Below are positions 31,527-40,498 of a stretch of DNA of 64,000 nucleotides, piece by piece (the stretch's first letter is position 1; each line of letters begins with the position of its first letter). The position numbers were made by a program, and so were the translations under genes. The notes beneath the pieces are model-generated. The model saw only the letters and a list, made by a program, of their open reading frames with translations. It was not told the DNA's origin and ran no database searches. This DNA is from VRUE01 sp035557635 (GTDB lineage Bacteria > Actinomycetota > Thermoleophilia > Solirubrobacterales > 70-9). The stretch spans positions 1 through 64,000 of the forward strand of contig DATMDR010000049.1 in NCBI GenBank assembly GCA_035557635.1, written 5' to 3'.

Positions 31527-33046
31527 CGGTCGGGAAGCGTATCCGGAAGCAGTGCCGACGGGATCGAGTCGACCACGTCGGTGGCGATGGCCCCCTCGGC
31601 GGAGCCGATTCTGCCCGCGGCGTCACGGCCCGCGCGGGCGTGGGCCAGCACCGCCGCGCAGGCGGCGGCAAAGGGCTCGAGACCGCGGGCGAGCAGGGCC
31701 GCGGTCATCCCGGAGAGGACGTCGCCGCTGCCCGCAGTGGCGAGCGCCGGAGCCGACAGCACGTTGACCGCGACTCGCTCGCCGTCACTGACGATCGTGT
31801 CGTCGCCCTTGAGCACGACGATGGCGCCGGCGGCACGGGCCGCCTCGCGAGCCGAGGCGAGGCGGCGGGCGGACACCTGCTCGGAGCTGCTCCCGAGCAG
31901 CCTGCCCAGCTCGCCGGCGTGCGGGGTGAGGATGGTCGGCGCTTCCCGCGCGGCAATCGGGCCGAGATCGCCGGCGAAGGCGTTGAGCCCATCGGCGTCG
32001 AGGACGAGCGGCGCCTCGATCGCACCGAGGACTTCGCACGCCAGCTCGACCGAGCCGGGGTCGCGGCCGAGCCCGGGCCCGAGCACGCCGGCGGCGGCGG
32101 GCTCGAAGGCGCGCAGCACAGCCTTCGCCGAGGCGGGGACGAGACGCCCGTCACCACCAGGGCAGCCGACCGACATCACCTCCGGCTGGGCGGCCTCGAA
32201 GACCGGCTCCAGGTCAGCGGGCACGGCCACCGTCGCGTAACCGGCGCCGGCGCGGATCGCGGCCAGAGAGGCCATCCTCACCGCACCGGTAAGGCCTCGC
32301 GAGCCGCCGGCGATCGTCACCTGGCCAGAGCTGAACTTGGTCGAGCGGGGGCCGCGGCGCGGCGCCAGGCTCAGCACGGAGGGTGAGATGGTGCCGGCGA
32401 CCGGCTCGGCCGGTGCGCCATCGGAAATCCCGATCGGCGCAACCTGCAGTTCGCCGGCATGCCACTTGCCCGGCGCGATCCGGTGGCCGACCTTCGGCGC
32501 GTGAAAGCTGACGGTGACCGCGGCCTCGACCGCTGTGCCCTCGACCTCGCCGCTCGAAGCATCGACGCCGGAGGCGACGTCGCAGGCGACGACCGGCGCC
32601 CCGCAGCGGTTGATCGCTTCGATCGCCGCCGCGGCGGGCTCGCGCGGCGCCCCTGAGAACCCGGTGCCGAAGATCGCGTCGACGACAGCTCCCGAGTCGG
32701 CCAGCCGCTCGTCGAGGTCGTCACTCGCCTGCTCGGCCTTGAAGCGCTCCAGGTTGGCGGCGGCATCCCCGCTCAGCTCCTCCGCGGGCCCGAGCAGCAG
32801 CGCCTCGACCTCGTAGCCCATGCCGGCCAGGTGTCGCGCCGCGACCAGCCCGTCGCCGCCGTTGTTCCCCTTCCCGCAGATCACCCGGATCCGCCCCTCC
32901 GGCGCGAGTTCCGCCACCGCCTCCGCCACCGCCCGACCGGCGGCCTCCATCAGCTCCAGCGAAGGCACCCCCCGCTCCTCGATCGCCCAAGCGTCGATCG
33001 CCCGCATCCCCTCGGCGTCGTAAAGAGGGTCGAGCCAGGGCTCCAT
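31523..33046 (-). CDS. nnrD: Bifunctional NAD(P)HX epimerase / ADP-dependent NAD(P)HX dehydratase
   Basis: A 507-residue fusion that repairs hydrated NAD(P)H. The N-terminal epimerase (NnrE, about 1-215) has MRAIDAWAIEERGVPSLEL and GKGNNGGDGLVAARHL; the C-terminal ribokinase-like dehydratase (about 225-500) has ILTPHAGELGRLLG, KGDDTIVSDGE and TAGSGDVLSGMTAALLA. The fused order matches many actinobacterial proteins. It starts one base after acpS. Confidence 0.95.
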   Translation of the reverse strand: MEPWLDPLYDAEGMRAIDAWAIEERGVPSLELMEAAGRAVAEAVAELAPEGRIRVICGKGNNGGDGLVAARHLAGMGYEVEALLLGPAEELSGDAAANLERFKAEQASDDLDERLADSGAVVDAIFGTGFSGAPREPAAAAIEAINRCGAPVVACDVASGVDASSGEVEGTAVEAAVTVSFHAPKVGHRIAPGKWHAGELQVAPIGISDGAPAEPVAGTISPSVLSLAPRRGPRSTKFSSGQVTIAGGSRGLTGAVRMASLAAIRAGAGYATVAVPADLEPVFEAAQPEVMSVGCPGGDGRLVPASAKAVLRAFEPAAAGVLGPGLGRDPGSVELACEVLGAIEAPLVLDADGLNAFAGDLGPIAAREAPTILTPHAGELGRLLGSSSEQVSARRLASAREAARAAGAIVVLKGDDTIVSDGERVAVNVLSAPALATAGSGDVLSGMTAALLARGLEPFAAACAAVLAHARAGRDAAGRIGSAEGAIATDVVDSIPSALLPDTLPDR

Positions 33047-33047
33047 C

Positions 33048-33404
33048 TCAGGGATTCTCGGCGATCGCGACCGCAGCGGCGAAATCCCTGGAGTGAGTGA
33101 GAGAAATCTTCACCTTACGTCCGCTCCCCGCCGCGGCGGCGCTACCCGAAAGGCGCACGGTGGGCGGCTCGCCGGCGACCACCTCGACCTCGCGCAGGCC
33201 GAAGCCGCCGGCAATACCCAGTGCCTTGACAACGGCCTCCTTGGCGGCAAAGCGCGCCGCCAGGTGACGGGCCGGTCGGGCGCGAGCCGCGGCGTAGTCG
33301 CGCTCGGCTGCGGTGAAGACACGCTCGGCGAGCCGGGGGTGACGCTCAAGAGCGCGCTCCAGCCGCTCGATCTCGAGCAGGTCGATGCCGACGCCAGTCG
33401 CCAT
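33048..33404 (-). CDS. acpS: Holo-[acyl-carrier-protein] synthase
   Basis: A 118-residue 4'-phosphopantetheinyl transferase that activates the acyl carrier protein. The magnesium-binding aspartate is in GVGIDLLEIERL and the glutamate/lysine are in RFAAKEAVVKALG; the C-terminal VKISLTHSRDFAAAVAI strand is typical. It lies between the DUF3352 lipoprotein gene (10-base gap) and nnrD (1-base gap). The acpS-nnrD pairing is common in bacteria. Confidence 0.95.
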   Translation of the reverse strand: MATGVGIDLLEIERLERALERHPRLAERVFTAAERDYAAARARPARHLAARFAAKEAVVKALGIAGGFGLREVEVVAGEPPTVRLSGSAAAAGSGRKVKISLTHSRDFAAAVAIAENP

Positions 33405-33413
33405 CGCGCCGGC

Positions 33414-34913
33414 TCACTCCTTCAGGCCGGCGATCAGCTTCAGGGTCGCCGGGTCGTTCTCGAGGCCGGAGCCCAGGGCGAGGAACCGAATGCTCCCCAG
33501 GAACCGCTTCGCCTGCTCGAAGTCGGCGTCCGAGGCGGGGATGAGCGCATCGGCAAGGCGCAGCGACGCCGGGCCGTCGGCGAAGCCGATCACCGGCGTG
33601 CCGCCAAGCGAGGCGACCGCGTCGTCATAGGCAGGGTTGTCGGAGAGCGCGCTCCCTTCACCGCTCGCGAGGGCCACTCGGGTCGCGGGCAGGCCGTACC
33701 CGATTGCTATCCGGTCACCTCGTGTCGCGACGACCAGTGGCTTGGGGCCGAGCTCCTCCGGTTCGCGCACGGAAAAGCCCTCCAGCCCGCCGCCCAGCGC
33801 TGTCACCCCAGACACGTCTGCGCCTCGCAGCAGCAGACCAAGGCTGGAGATCGCATCGGTTGCCTGCGATCCCGCCGTGGTCAGGACCAGCGCTCCGCCA
33901 AGGCCGGGTTTGGTCTCGCCGACGGCGAAGATGCCAGCGTCGCGGATCGAGCCGGCGATCGCGTCGAGGTCGATCCCCACTTCCTCCAGGCTGCTCTTCA
34001 GCTGACCCGGCGGAACGCTTTCCGAGATGCCCTCGCGGTCCAGTTCGTCGATCGCCCTTTGCAGCTGCTCGCCGAAGCCGGAGAAGGCGAGGGCCGCGAA
34101 CGAGCGGCCGGGCAGTGAGCCGAGCAGCTCCGGCGCACTTCCAGCCTGTGCCTCGGTCTCGCTGAAATCGCTGCGAATGTCGATCTCCACCTGGTTCGCG
34201 CCCGGCGTGAGGCTGATCAGCGCCGCCGCGCCGTCGAGCTCGACGCCAGCTTCCTCCAGGCCCTTTTCGAGCTGCTCGTCGACGTCGACTTCGCCCTGGC
34301 GCAGCAGGCCGCCGACGTCCACGTACGCGTCGGCGAAGCTGCCCTCGGACGCGAGGGAGAAGGTCTCCTCGAAGAGCTTTTCGTTGGCGAGCGACTCCCC
34401 TTCCGAAGCAGCAGTGATGGCGTCGAGCGTGCGCTTGTCCTCGGCGATGACAAGAGCGTCGTCGACGATGGCGACCTCGTTCTCGCTGGAGTCGCCGACG
34501 CGGTCGATCAGCCTCTGCGTCGCGGCGGTGTCAGTGGACTGGATCAGGATGATCGGCTCAGAGAGCTCCCGGTCCTCGAGACGTTGAAAAGCCACCGCGC
34601 CACTGTCTCCCAGCCACGGCTCCACGTCCTGCTCGAAATCGAAGGACTCACCCTCGTCCTCGGCGGAGCCTTCCAGCTCGGAGACGACGAAATCACCCAG
34701 ACTGTCGACACCGGCAATCTGGCGGGTCACGGAGTCGAGGTTGGACCTCAGCGCGCCTTCGGGCCTCAGCTTTCCTTCGACGAAGACAACGGCCTTAGGC
34801 GGCGCCAGCCCGGCGAGACCGGAGCCCAGCGAGTCGTCACCGTCGCCGCACCCGGCAACGAAGGCAAAAAGGAAGATGACGAGGACAGTTGGAAGGAAGC
34901 GGGTCTTCAGCAT
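33414..34913 (-). CDS. DUF3352-family lipoprotein
   Basis: A 499-residue exported protein. The signal helix (about 5-19) ends in a lipobox (AFVAGC), so it is probably lipid-anchored outside the cytoplasmic membrane. The rest matches the DUF3352 layout: an early PKAVVFVEGKLRPEG strand, QSTDTAATQRLIDRV, and repeated acidic segments, with IGYGLPATRVALASGEGSALSD near the end. The function of DUF3352 is unknown. It is embedded in a run of cell-wall precursor genes (glmS, glmM, alr). Confidence 0.82.
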   Translation of the reverse strand: MLKTRFLPTVLVIFLFAFVAGCGDGDDSLGSGLAGLAPPKAVVFVEGKLRPEGALRSNLDSVTRQIAGVDSLGDFVVSELEGSAEDEGESFDFEQDVEPWLGDSGAVAFQRLEDRELSEPIILIQSTDTAATQRLIDRVGDSSENEVAIVDDALVIAEDKRTLDAITAASEGESLANEKLFEETFSLASEGSFADAYVDVGGLLRQGEVDVDEQLEKGLEEAGVELDGAAALISLTPGANQVEIDIRSDFSETEAQAGSAPELLGSLPGRSFAALAFSGFGEQLQRAIDELDREGISESVPPGQLKSSLEEVGIDLDAIAGSIRDAGIFAVGETKPGLGGALVLTTAGSQATDAISSLGLLLRGADVSGVTALGGGLEGFSVREPEELGPKPLVVATRGDRIAIGYGLPATRVALASGEGSALSDNPAYDDAVASLGGTPVIGFADGPASLRLADALIPASDADFEQAKRFLGSIRFLALGSGLENDPATLKLIAGLKE

Positions 34914-34935
34914 GCGCGGCAGCCTAGCCGCCGCC

Positions 34936-36795
34936 TCACTCGACGGTTACGGTCTTGGCCAGATTGCGAGGCTGGTCGACGTTGAGGCCGCGCGCCCGGG
35001 CGATGTCGTAGGCGAGCAGCTGCAGCGGCAGGATCGCGACGATCGGCTGCAGGATCCAGTCGGTGCGAGCGACCTCGACCGTTTCGTCCGCCACCTCGCC
35101 GACACGTTCGCAGCCTTCGGTGGCGACGGCGATCGTCTCGGCGCCGCGCGCACGCACCTCTTCGACGTTGGATAGGACCTTGTCGAGGACGGGGCTCTCG
35201 TTGGCTACGCAGACCACCGGCGTCGACTCGTCGAGCAGCGCGATCGGGCCGTGCTTCATCTCGCCGGCGGCGTAGGCGTCGGTCGGGATGTAGGAGACCT
35301 CCTTCAGCTTCAGCGCCCCCTCGAGGCAGATCGGCAGCCCGATGTGGCGACCGAGGTAGAGGAAGAAGTCCTGGCTGCTGTGGCGGGCGGAGACCTCACG
35401 CACCCGCTCCTCGCAGCCGGCCAGGGTCGCATCGATCTTCGAGGGCAGCGCCTTCATCTCCGCGATTAGCTCTGCGAGACGCTCGGGAGCGAGCGTGCCG
35501 CGCACCTCCGCCAGGCGCAACCCGATCAGGTACATCGCCGCGATCTGGGCGACGAAGGTCTTGGTCGCGGCGACGCTGACCTCGAGGCCGGCGCGCGTGT
35601 AGAGAACGGCGTCAGCGTCGCGGGTCGCCTGGCTGCCCATGATGTTGGTGACCGCCAGCACCTTGGCGCCGGCCTCGCGAGCGAGTCGCATCGCCGCCAG
35701 GGTGTCGGCCGTCTCGCCCGACTGGGTCATCCCGATCACCAGGTCCTCGGGGCCGACCACTGGGTTGCGGTAGCGGTACTCGGATGCGATGTCCATCTCG
35801 ACCGGTACCCGCGCCCATTCCTCGATCGCGTAGCGGCCGACCAGCCCGGCGTGGTAGGAGGTGCCGCAGGCCACGATCACGATCCGTCGCAGGCCGCGGA
35901 GGAAGTCGTCGTCGAGCTCCACGTCGGAGAGGTCGACGCCCTCGTCGCCGGGGAGCCGGTCAGCGATCGTTTCCGCCACCGCGTCCGCCTGTTCGTGGAT
36001 CTCCTTCAGCATGAAGGTCTCGTAGCCGCCCTTCTCGGCCGCTTCTTCGTCCCACTCGACCTGCTTGGCCTCGCGCTCGACCGGGTTGCCGTCGCTGTCG
36101 GTGATGCGGACCCCCGAGGCGTCGATCGTGACGATCTCCCCGTTTTCGATCGCGACCGCCTCGCGCGTCTCCGCGAGGAAGGCGGGGATCGCCGAAGCGA
36201 GGAAGCTCTCCCCGTCGCCGACTCCGGCGACCAGCGGGCACTCCTTGCGCGCCCCGACCAGCAGGCCGGGCTGGTCGGCGTGCATGGCGACGAAGGCATA
36301 GTGACCGCGAAGCTCGGCGAAGGCGCCCCGGACTGCAGCGGGAAGATCGCCGTCGTAGTGGCTGGCGATCAGGTGGGCGACCACCTCGGCGTCGGTTTCC
36401 GAGCTGAACTCCTCGCCGTCGGCCTCGAGGCGCCGGCGCAGCTTGGCGTGGTTCTCGACGATCCCGTTGAGGACGATGTGGACCCGGTCGGAGCTGTCGC
36501 TGTGCGGGTGGGCGTTCTCCTCGGTGACGCGGCCGTGCGTCGCCCAGCGCGTGTGGGCGACACCGGTGGTGGCCGCAGGGGCGGCGACGGCGACGCCGCC
36601 TCCCTCCTCGTCTCGGTCCTCGACCGCGGCGCGCAGGTTGGCGAGGTTGCCGACCGCACGCACGCTCTCGATCTGGCCGTCCTCGATCACCGAGACCCCG
36701 GCCGAGTCATAGCCGCGGTACTCGAGCTTCTCGAGTCCGGCGACCAGCAGGGGGCGGCACGGGCGCGCCCCGACGTATCCGACGATTCCACACAT
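34936..36795 (-). CDS. glmS: Glutamine-fructose-6-phosphate aminotransferase
   Basis: A 619-residue enzyme that makes glucosamine-6-phosphate for peptidoglycan. The catalytic N-terminal cysteine follows the initiator methionine (MCGIVGYVG), the glutaminase domain has EYRGYDSAGV and GIAHTRWATHG-like VAHTRWATHGRV, and two SIS domains follow (CGTSYHAG, MTQSGETADTLAA). The C-terminus DQPRNLAKTVTVE closes the isomerase site. The upstream in-frame extension is excluded because Cys2 must be N-terminal. A gap of 32 bases separates it from glmM. Confidence 0.97.
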   Translation of the reverse strand: MCGIVGYVGARPCRPLLVAGLEKLEYRGYDSAGVSVIEDGQIESVRAVGNLANLRAAVEDRDEEGGGVAVAAPAATTGVAHTRWATHGRVTEENAHPHSDSSDRVHIVLNGIVENHAKLRRRLEADGEEFSSETDAEVVAHLIASHYDGDLPAAVRGAFAELRGHYAFVAMHADQPGLLVGARKECPLVAGVGDGESFLASAIPAFLAETREAVAIENGEIVTIDASGVRITDSDGNPVEREAKQVEWDEEAAEKGGYETFMLKEIHEQADAVAETIADRLPGDEGVDLSDVELDDDFLRGLRRIVIVACGTSYHAGLVGRYAIEEWARVPVEMDIASEYRYRNPVVGPEDLVIGMTQSGETADTLAAMRLAREAGAKVLAVTNIMGSQATRDADAVLYTRAGLEVSVAATKTFVAQIAAMYLIGLRLAEVRGTLAPERLAELIAEMKALPSKIDATLAGCEERVREVSARHSSQDFFLYLGRHIGLPICLEGALKLKEVSYIPTDAYAAGEMKHGPIALLDESTPVVCVANESPVLDKVLSNVEEVRARGAETIAVATEGCERVGEVADETVEVARTDWILQPIVAILPLQLLAYDIARARGLNVDQPRNLAKTVTVE

Positions 36796-36827
36796 AGGAG
36801 AGGCGATTAAGAGTAGAGGCCCGGGAG

Positions 36828-38147
36828 CTAGCTCAGCTCTTGGCGGACCACGCTGACAAGGCGTTCGCAGACCTCGTCGGCCTCCGCGGCAGTCGGCGCC
36901 TCGGCCATCACCCGGACGAGGGGCTCGGTTCCCGAAGGGCGCAGCAGCACCCGGCCGCGGCCCTCGAGCGCCTCTTCCTCGCGCTCGACCGCCTCCCAGA
37001 CCGCGGTGGCCCCGGCGACCGCCTCGCGCTCCGCGACCTCGACATTGACCAGGGTCTGGGGCAGCTTCTCCATCGGGGCCGCCTCGGCGAGGTCGCGACC
37101 GCCGAGTTCCCGCATCGTCATCAGGGCGGCGGCGATCCCGTCGCCGGTGGCGGCGAAGCGGGTGTCGATGATGTGCCCGGACTGCTCGCCGCCGAGCGCC
37201 CATCCTCGGCTGTGCAGCTCGTCGAGGACGTAGCGGTCGCCGACCTTGGTCACGGCCACGTCGATTCCGGCCTCCTCCATCGCCTGGTGAAAGCCGTAGT
37301 TGCTCATCACGGTCACCGCGACTCCGCCGCCGAGCTCTCCGCGGGCCGACATGCCGCGGGCGACGAGCGCGATCAGCTCGTCGCCGTCGTGGGGGCGGCC
37401 GGCGCCGTCGACGGCGAGGACGCGGTCGCCGTCGCCATCGAAAGCGAAGCCGATCGTCGCCTCGGATGCGGCGACCCGGGCGGCCAGGTTGTCGAGGTGA
37501 GTGGAGCCGCAGCCGTCGTTGATGTTGCGCCCGTCGGGCTCGGCGGCGAGCGCCTCGACCGTGGCGCCGAGCCGCTCGAAGATCGCCGGGCCGGCGCGAA
37601 ACGTGGCGCCATTCGCGCAGTCGAGCAGGACCCGGTGTCCGGAGAGATCGAGTGGGAAGGCCTCCTCCAGCGCCCGCAGGTAGTCCTCCAGGCCACCATT
37701 CAGCTCGCGCACGCGACCCGGCTGGGCGGGCGCCGCCTCTGCCTCGATCAGCGACTCGATCCGCGCCTCGGCCTCGTCGTCGAGCTTCGTGCCCACCGCC
37801 GAGAAGAACTTGATCCCGTTGTCGCGGTACGGGTTGTGGGAGGCGGAGACGACGATCGCGAGGTCGAGCCCGAAGCGCTTCGCGAGTATCGCCGCGGCTG
37901 GGGTCGGCAGCACGCCGCCCAGCAGCGCGTCCCCGCCGGCGGCGGCGATTCCGGCGGCCAGGGCGGCCTCCAGCATCGGCCCGGACTCGCGCGTGTCGCG
38001 GACGATCAGGACCTGCGGCCGCTCCGCCGCCAGCGAAGCGGTGGCGGCCCGCCCCAGGGCCGTGGCCAGCTCGGCGGTGAGGAACGTCCCCGCCTCCCCC
38101 CGGACCCCATCGGTTCCGAAGAGCTTGCGCCCCTTCGCCACCGGCAT
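36828..38147 (-). CDS. glmM: Phosphoglucosamine mutase
   Basis: A 439-residue enzyme that converts glucosamine-6-phosphate to glucosamine-1-phosphate. Typical marks are KLFGTDGVRGEAG, the phosphoserine loop VVSASHNPYRDNGIKFF, the magnesium loop FDGDGDRVLAVD, the sugar loop GGEQSGHIIDT, and the phosphate-binding RPSGTEPLVRVMAE. ATG 38147 lies 5 bases after rpsI. Order rplM-rpsI-glmM-glmS is common in actinobacteria. Confidence 0.97.
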   Translation of the reverse strand: MPVAKGRKLFGTDGVRGEAGTFLTAELATALGRAATASLAAERPQVLIVRDTRESGPMLEAALAAGIAAAGGDALLGGVLPTPAAAILAKRFGLDLAIVVSASHNPYRDNGIKFFSAVGTKLDDEAEARIESLIEAEAAPAQPGRVRELNGGLEDYLRALEEAFPLDLSGHRVLLDCANGATFRAGPAIFERLGATVEALAAEPDGRNINDGCGSTHLDNLAARVAASEATIGFAFDGDGDRVLAVDGAGRPHDGDELIALVARGMSARGELGGGVAVTVMSNYGFHQAMEEAGIDVAVTKVGDRYVLDELHSRGWALGGEQSGHIIDTRFAATGDGIAAALMTMRELGGRDLAEAAPMEKLPQTLVNVEVAEREAVAGATAVWEAVEREEEALEGRGRVLLRPSGTEPLVRVMAEAPTAAEADEVCERLVSVVRQELS

Positions 38148-38152
38148 TGCTC

Positions 38153-39031
38153 CTAGCGCTTGCTGAACTGCGGGCGCTTGCGGGCCTTCTTCAGTCCGGC
38201 CTTGCGGCGCTCCTTCACCCGCGCGTCGCGGGTCAGGAAGCCGCGGCGCTTCAACTCGGCGCGCAGCGCGGGATCGATCTCGATGAGGGCGCGGGAGATG
38301 CCGTGGCGAACCGCGCCGGCCTGGCCGCTGACGCCGCCACCGTGGACGCGGACGCGGACGTCGACGCTGTCCTCGTAGCCGGTGATCGTGAGTGGCTGGC
38401 AAGCCATCGTCTGGTGCAGGGGCCGCGGGAAGAACTCCTCGAGGGCACGCTGGTTGACTTCGATCTTGCCGCTGCCGGGCAGCAGGGTGACGCGGGCGAC
38501 CGAGCGCTTGCGCTTGCCGGTAGCCAGGTAACGCGCGCCGCTCTCCATCTTCGCCGGCGCGCGACTCGCGGCGCTCGGCTCCTCCTCCGCCGTCTCGCCG
38601 ACCAGCTCGGCCTCGCGGGCGGCCCGCTCTTCCTTCTCGGCCTCGAGCCGCGCCTTCTCCTCCGCGCTCAGCTCCCGGGTCTTCTCCTCAACCGCGATCG
38701 GCTCCAGGTCAGCCCCGGGGATGACATCGGCCTTCTTCTCCTTCTCGGCGGGCTTCTCCTCAGTCTTCGGCTTCTCAGCCTCCTCGGCAGGCGGAGCTTC
38801 CTCTTCTGCGGCTGGGGCTTCAGCTTGCTCGTCCTCGGCGGCGGGACCCTCTTCCTCAGCCGCCGGGGCTTCGGCGGTCTCCGCCCCACCCTCCTCCGCG
38901 GGTGGCGTGGATGGTGATCCCTCCGACGGGTGAGTCGGAGGGTCACCGTCCGCGACAGGACCCGCGGGCGGAGTGGTCTCGGACTCCGCGTCTGAATTCT
39001 CAGGCGTCTCTTTGCTCGGCTCGTCCGTCAT
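38153..39031 (-). CDS. rpsI: Ribosomal protein uS9 with long acidic N-terminal extension
   Basis: The C-terminal 130 residues are a normal uS9 (RYLATGKRKRSVARVTLLPG, VHGGGVSGQAGAVRHGISRA, end KKARKRPQFSKR, whose tail contacts P-site tRNA). In front lie about 160 residues made almost only of E, A, P, K and S, with repeated APAAEEE-type units and then a charged helix (SAEEKARLEAEKEERAAREAE). The start ATG overlaps rplM (ATGA), so the extension is translated. Short extensions are known in actinobacteria; this one is longer than the ribosomal domain itself. Confidence 0.93.
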   Translation of the reverse strand: MTDEPSKETPENSDAESETTPPAGPVADGDPPTHPSEGSPSTPPAEEGGAETAEAPAAEEEGPAAEDEQAEAPAAEEEAPPAEEAEKPKTEEKPAEKEKKADVIPGADLEPIAVEEKTRELSAEEKARLEAEKEERAAREAELVGETAEEEPSAASRAPAKMESGARYLATGKRKRSVARVTLLPGSGKIEVNQRALEEFFPRPLHQTMACQPLTITGYEDSVDVRVRVHGGGVSGQAGAVRHGISRALIEIDPALRAELKRRGFLTRDARVKERRKAGLKKARKRPQFSKR

Positions 39032-39462
39032 GTGGCGATCTCCATCTGTTTCGGCTGCTGCGCCGCGTGCGGATGCTCCGGCCCCGCGTACACCTTCAGC
39101 TTGGTCAACTGTTTCCGTGCCAGCCGGTTGCGTGGCAGCATCCCCTTCACCGCCTTGCGGATGACCTCGTCGGGACGACGGTCGAGCATCTCGGCCAGAG
39201 TGCGCGACTTGATCCCCCCCGGGTAGCCGCTATGTCGCCAGTAGGTCTTCTGCTCCAGCTTGTTGCCGGTGACCCGGATCTTCTCGGCGTTGACGACGAC
39301 GACGAAGTCGCCGGTGTCGACGTGGGGCGTGTACTCGGGCTTGCGCTTGCCGCGCAGTGCGTCGGCGATCCTGGTCGCGAGGCGCCCGAGGGTCTGCCCC
39401 TCGGCATCGACGACGTACCAGTCGCGCTGGCGGTCGGCGGGTGTCGCTACGTAGGTCTTCAC
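39028..39462 (-). CDS. rplM: Ribosomal protein uL13
   Basis: A 144-residue large-subunit protein: VKTYVATPADRQRDWYVVDA at the start, GRLATRIADALRGKRKP, and KGMLPRNRLARKQLTKLKV near the end. The GTG at 39462 gives the family-standard N-terminus; an upstream open frame to 39639 is not uL13-like. It is the first gene of the long minus-strand run and is divergent from the M23 peptidase, with 67 bases between them for promoters. Confidence 0.97.
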   Translation of the reverse strand: MKTYVATPADRQRDWYVVDAEGQTLGRLATRIADALRGKRKPEYTPHVDTGDFVVVVNAEKIRVTGNKLEQKTYWRHSGYPGGIKSRTLAEMLDRRPDEVIRKAVKGMLPRNRLARKQLTKLKVYAGPEHPHAAQQPKQMEIAT

Positions 39463-39529
39463 GGCTGGCGCATGATAGGGAACTCCGTTGCAGGCCAAGG
39501 TTCCGAAGGCGAACGGGCCGAAGTAGCCC

Positions 39530-40450
39530 GTGTTGGCGCGAACCTCGATCACACTCGTGACAGCGGCGTTGCTGGCGGCAACGTTCGCCGCCACTGCATC
39601 CGCGACGACCGGCGGGGCCCCGACCGCTGCCGCCGTCACACCGTCCCCCGTCGGCAGCCCAACCGGCGCCCCGGCAGGCGACGAGCCGAGCGCCGGCGCC
39701 CTGCGCCTGCTCTCGGCGGAGGCGGCGCCGCGAAGGTCCTACTACTACGGCCTGTACTACCCCAGGATCAGCTTCACGCTCGCCAGCACCCAGCCGCAGA
39801 ACGATCTCCGCATCGACGTGGTCGACGCGACCGGCGCCTACGTCCGCACCTTCTTCCGCAACGACGTGTCACCCGAGGCGGAGACCCGGATCCGCTGGGA
39901 TGGGATCGCCAACGACGGGCGTCCCGCACCGAGCGGTCGCTACAGCTTCCGGGTCTCCTCGCAGGCGGGGGTCCCGGTGGCCCAGCCAAGCGCGTCGGAG
40001 GCGCCGATCCTCGACTTCGCCCTCTATGGCTACGCCTTTCCCGTCCTCGCCAGCCACGACTACGGCGATGCCCGGTCGGTCTTCGGCGCCGGCCGCTCCG
40101 GTCACACCCACCAGGGTCATGACGTGATGGCCGAGTGCGGCGTGCCGATCGTCGCCGCGCGCGGAGGCGTCGTCCAGTACTCGGGCTACCAGGATGCCGC
40201 CGGTAACTACCTCGTGATCGACGGCAACGGCACCGGCTTCGACATGGCCTACATGCACCTCGCCGAACCCTCGCCGCTGCAGGCGGGCGACCTCGTCCGC
40301 ACCGGCCAGCCGATCGGCGTCGTCGGCGACACCGGCTCGGCAACCGCCTGCCACCTCCACTTCGAGATCTGGGCCAGCCCCGGCTGGTATGAGGGCGGCA
40401 GTCCGATCGACCCGCTGCCCTACCTCCTGCGCTGGGATCGCTACAGCTGA
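39530..40450 (+). CDS. Secreted M23 (LytM) metallopeptidase with FlgD-like Ig domain
   Basis: A 306-residue exported protein: signal peptide (about 8-27), a proline/alanine-rich linker, an Ig-like domain of FlgD type (about 85-155, RIDVVDATGAYVRTFF and PSGRYSFRVSSQAG), then an M23 domain. The zinc site is HTHQGHDV and HLHFEIWA, with a middle histidine in YMHLAE. It probably cleaves peptidoglycan cross-bridges or activates other hydrolases. GTG 39530 and TTG 39533 are both possible starts. Confidence 0.88.
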   Translation: MLARTSITLVTAALLAATFAATASATTGGAPTAAAVTPSPVGSPTGAPAGDEPSAGALRLLSAEAAPRRSYYYGLYYPRISFTLASTQPQNDLRIDVVDATGAYVRTFFRNDVSPEAETRIRWDGIANDGRPAPSGRYSFRVSSQAGVPVAQPSASEAPILDFALYGYAFPVLASHDYGDARSVFGAGRSGHTHQGHDVMAECGVPIVAARGGVVQYSGYQDAAGNYLVIDGNGTGFDMAYMHLAEPSPLQAGDLVRTGQPIGVVGDTGSATACHLHFEIWASPGWYEGGSPIDPLPYLLRWDRYS

Positions 40451-40463
40451 GTGTCCGATAAAT

Positions 40464-40482
40464 GAGAATGAGTCTCATTCTC
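40464..40482. promoter_or_regulatory. Fur/Zur-type operator
   Basis: A perfect 19-base palindrome, GAGAATGAGTCTCATTCTC, ends 16 bases before the GTG of the Fur-family gene. It keeps the GANAATGA half-site logic of Fur-family boxes, and TGATAC directly after it may be the -10 element. Autoregulation of the regulator-transporter pair is very likely. Confidence 0.85.
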
Positions 40483-40498
40483 TGATACCGTCCCGGCC

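Noticed and set aside
36796..36827. glmS ribozyme or leader between glmM and glmS
   Set aside because: Only 32 bases separate the genes, too short for the ribozyme, and actinobacteria are not known for it.
38700..38960. The repetitive acidic region as a frameshift or separate gene
   Set aside because: The frame is continuous from an ATG that overlaps rplM to the uS9 domain, with the codon bias of the neighbours, so it is treated as a true extension.
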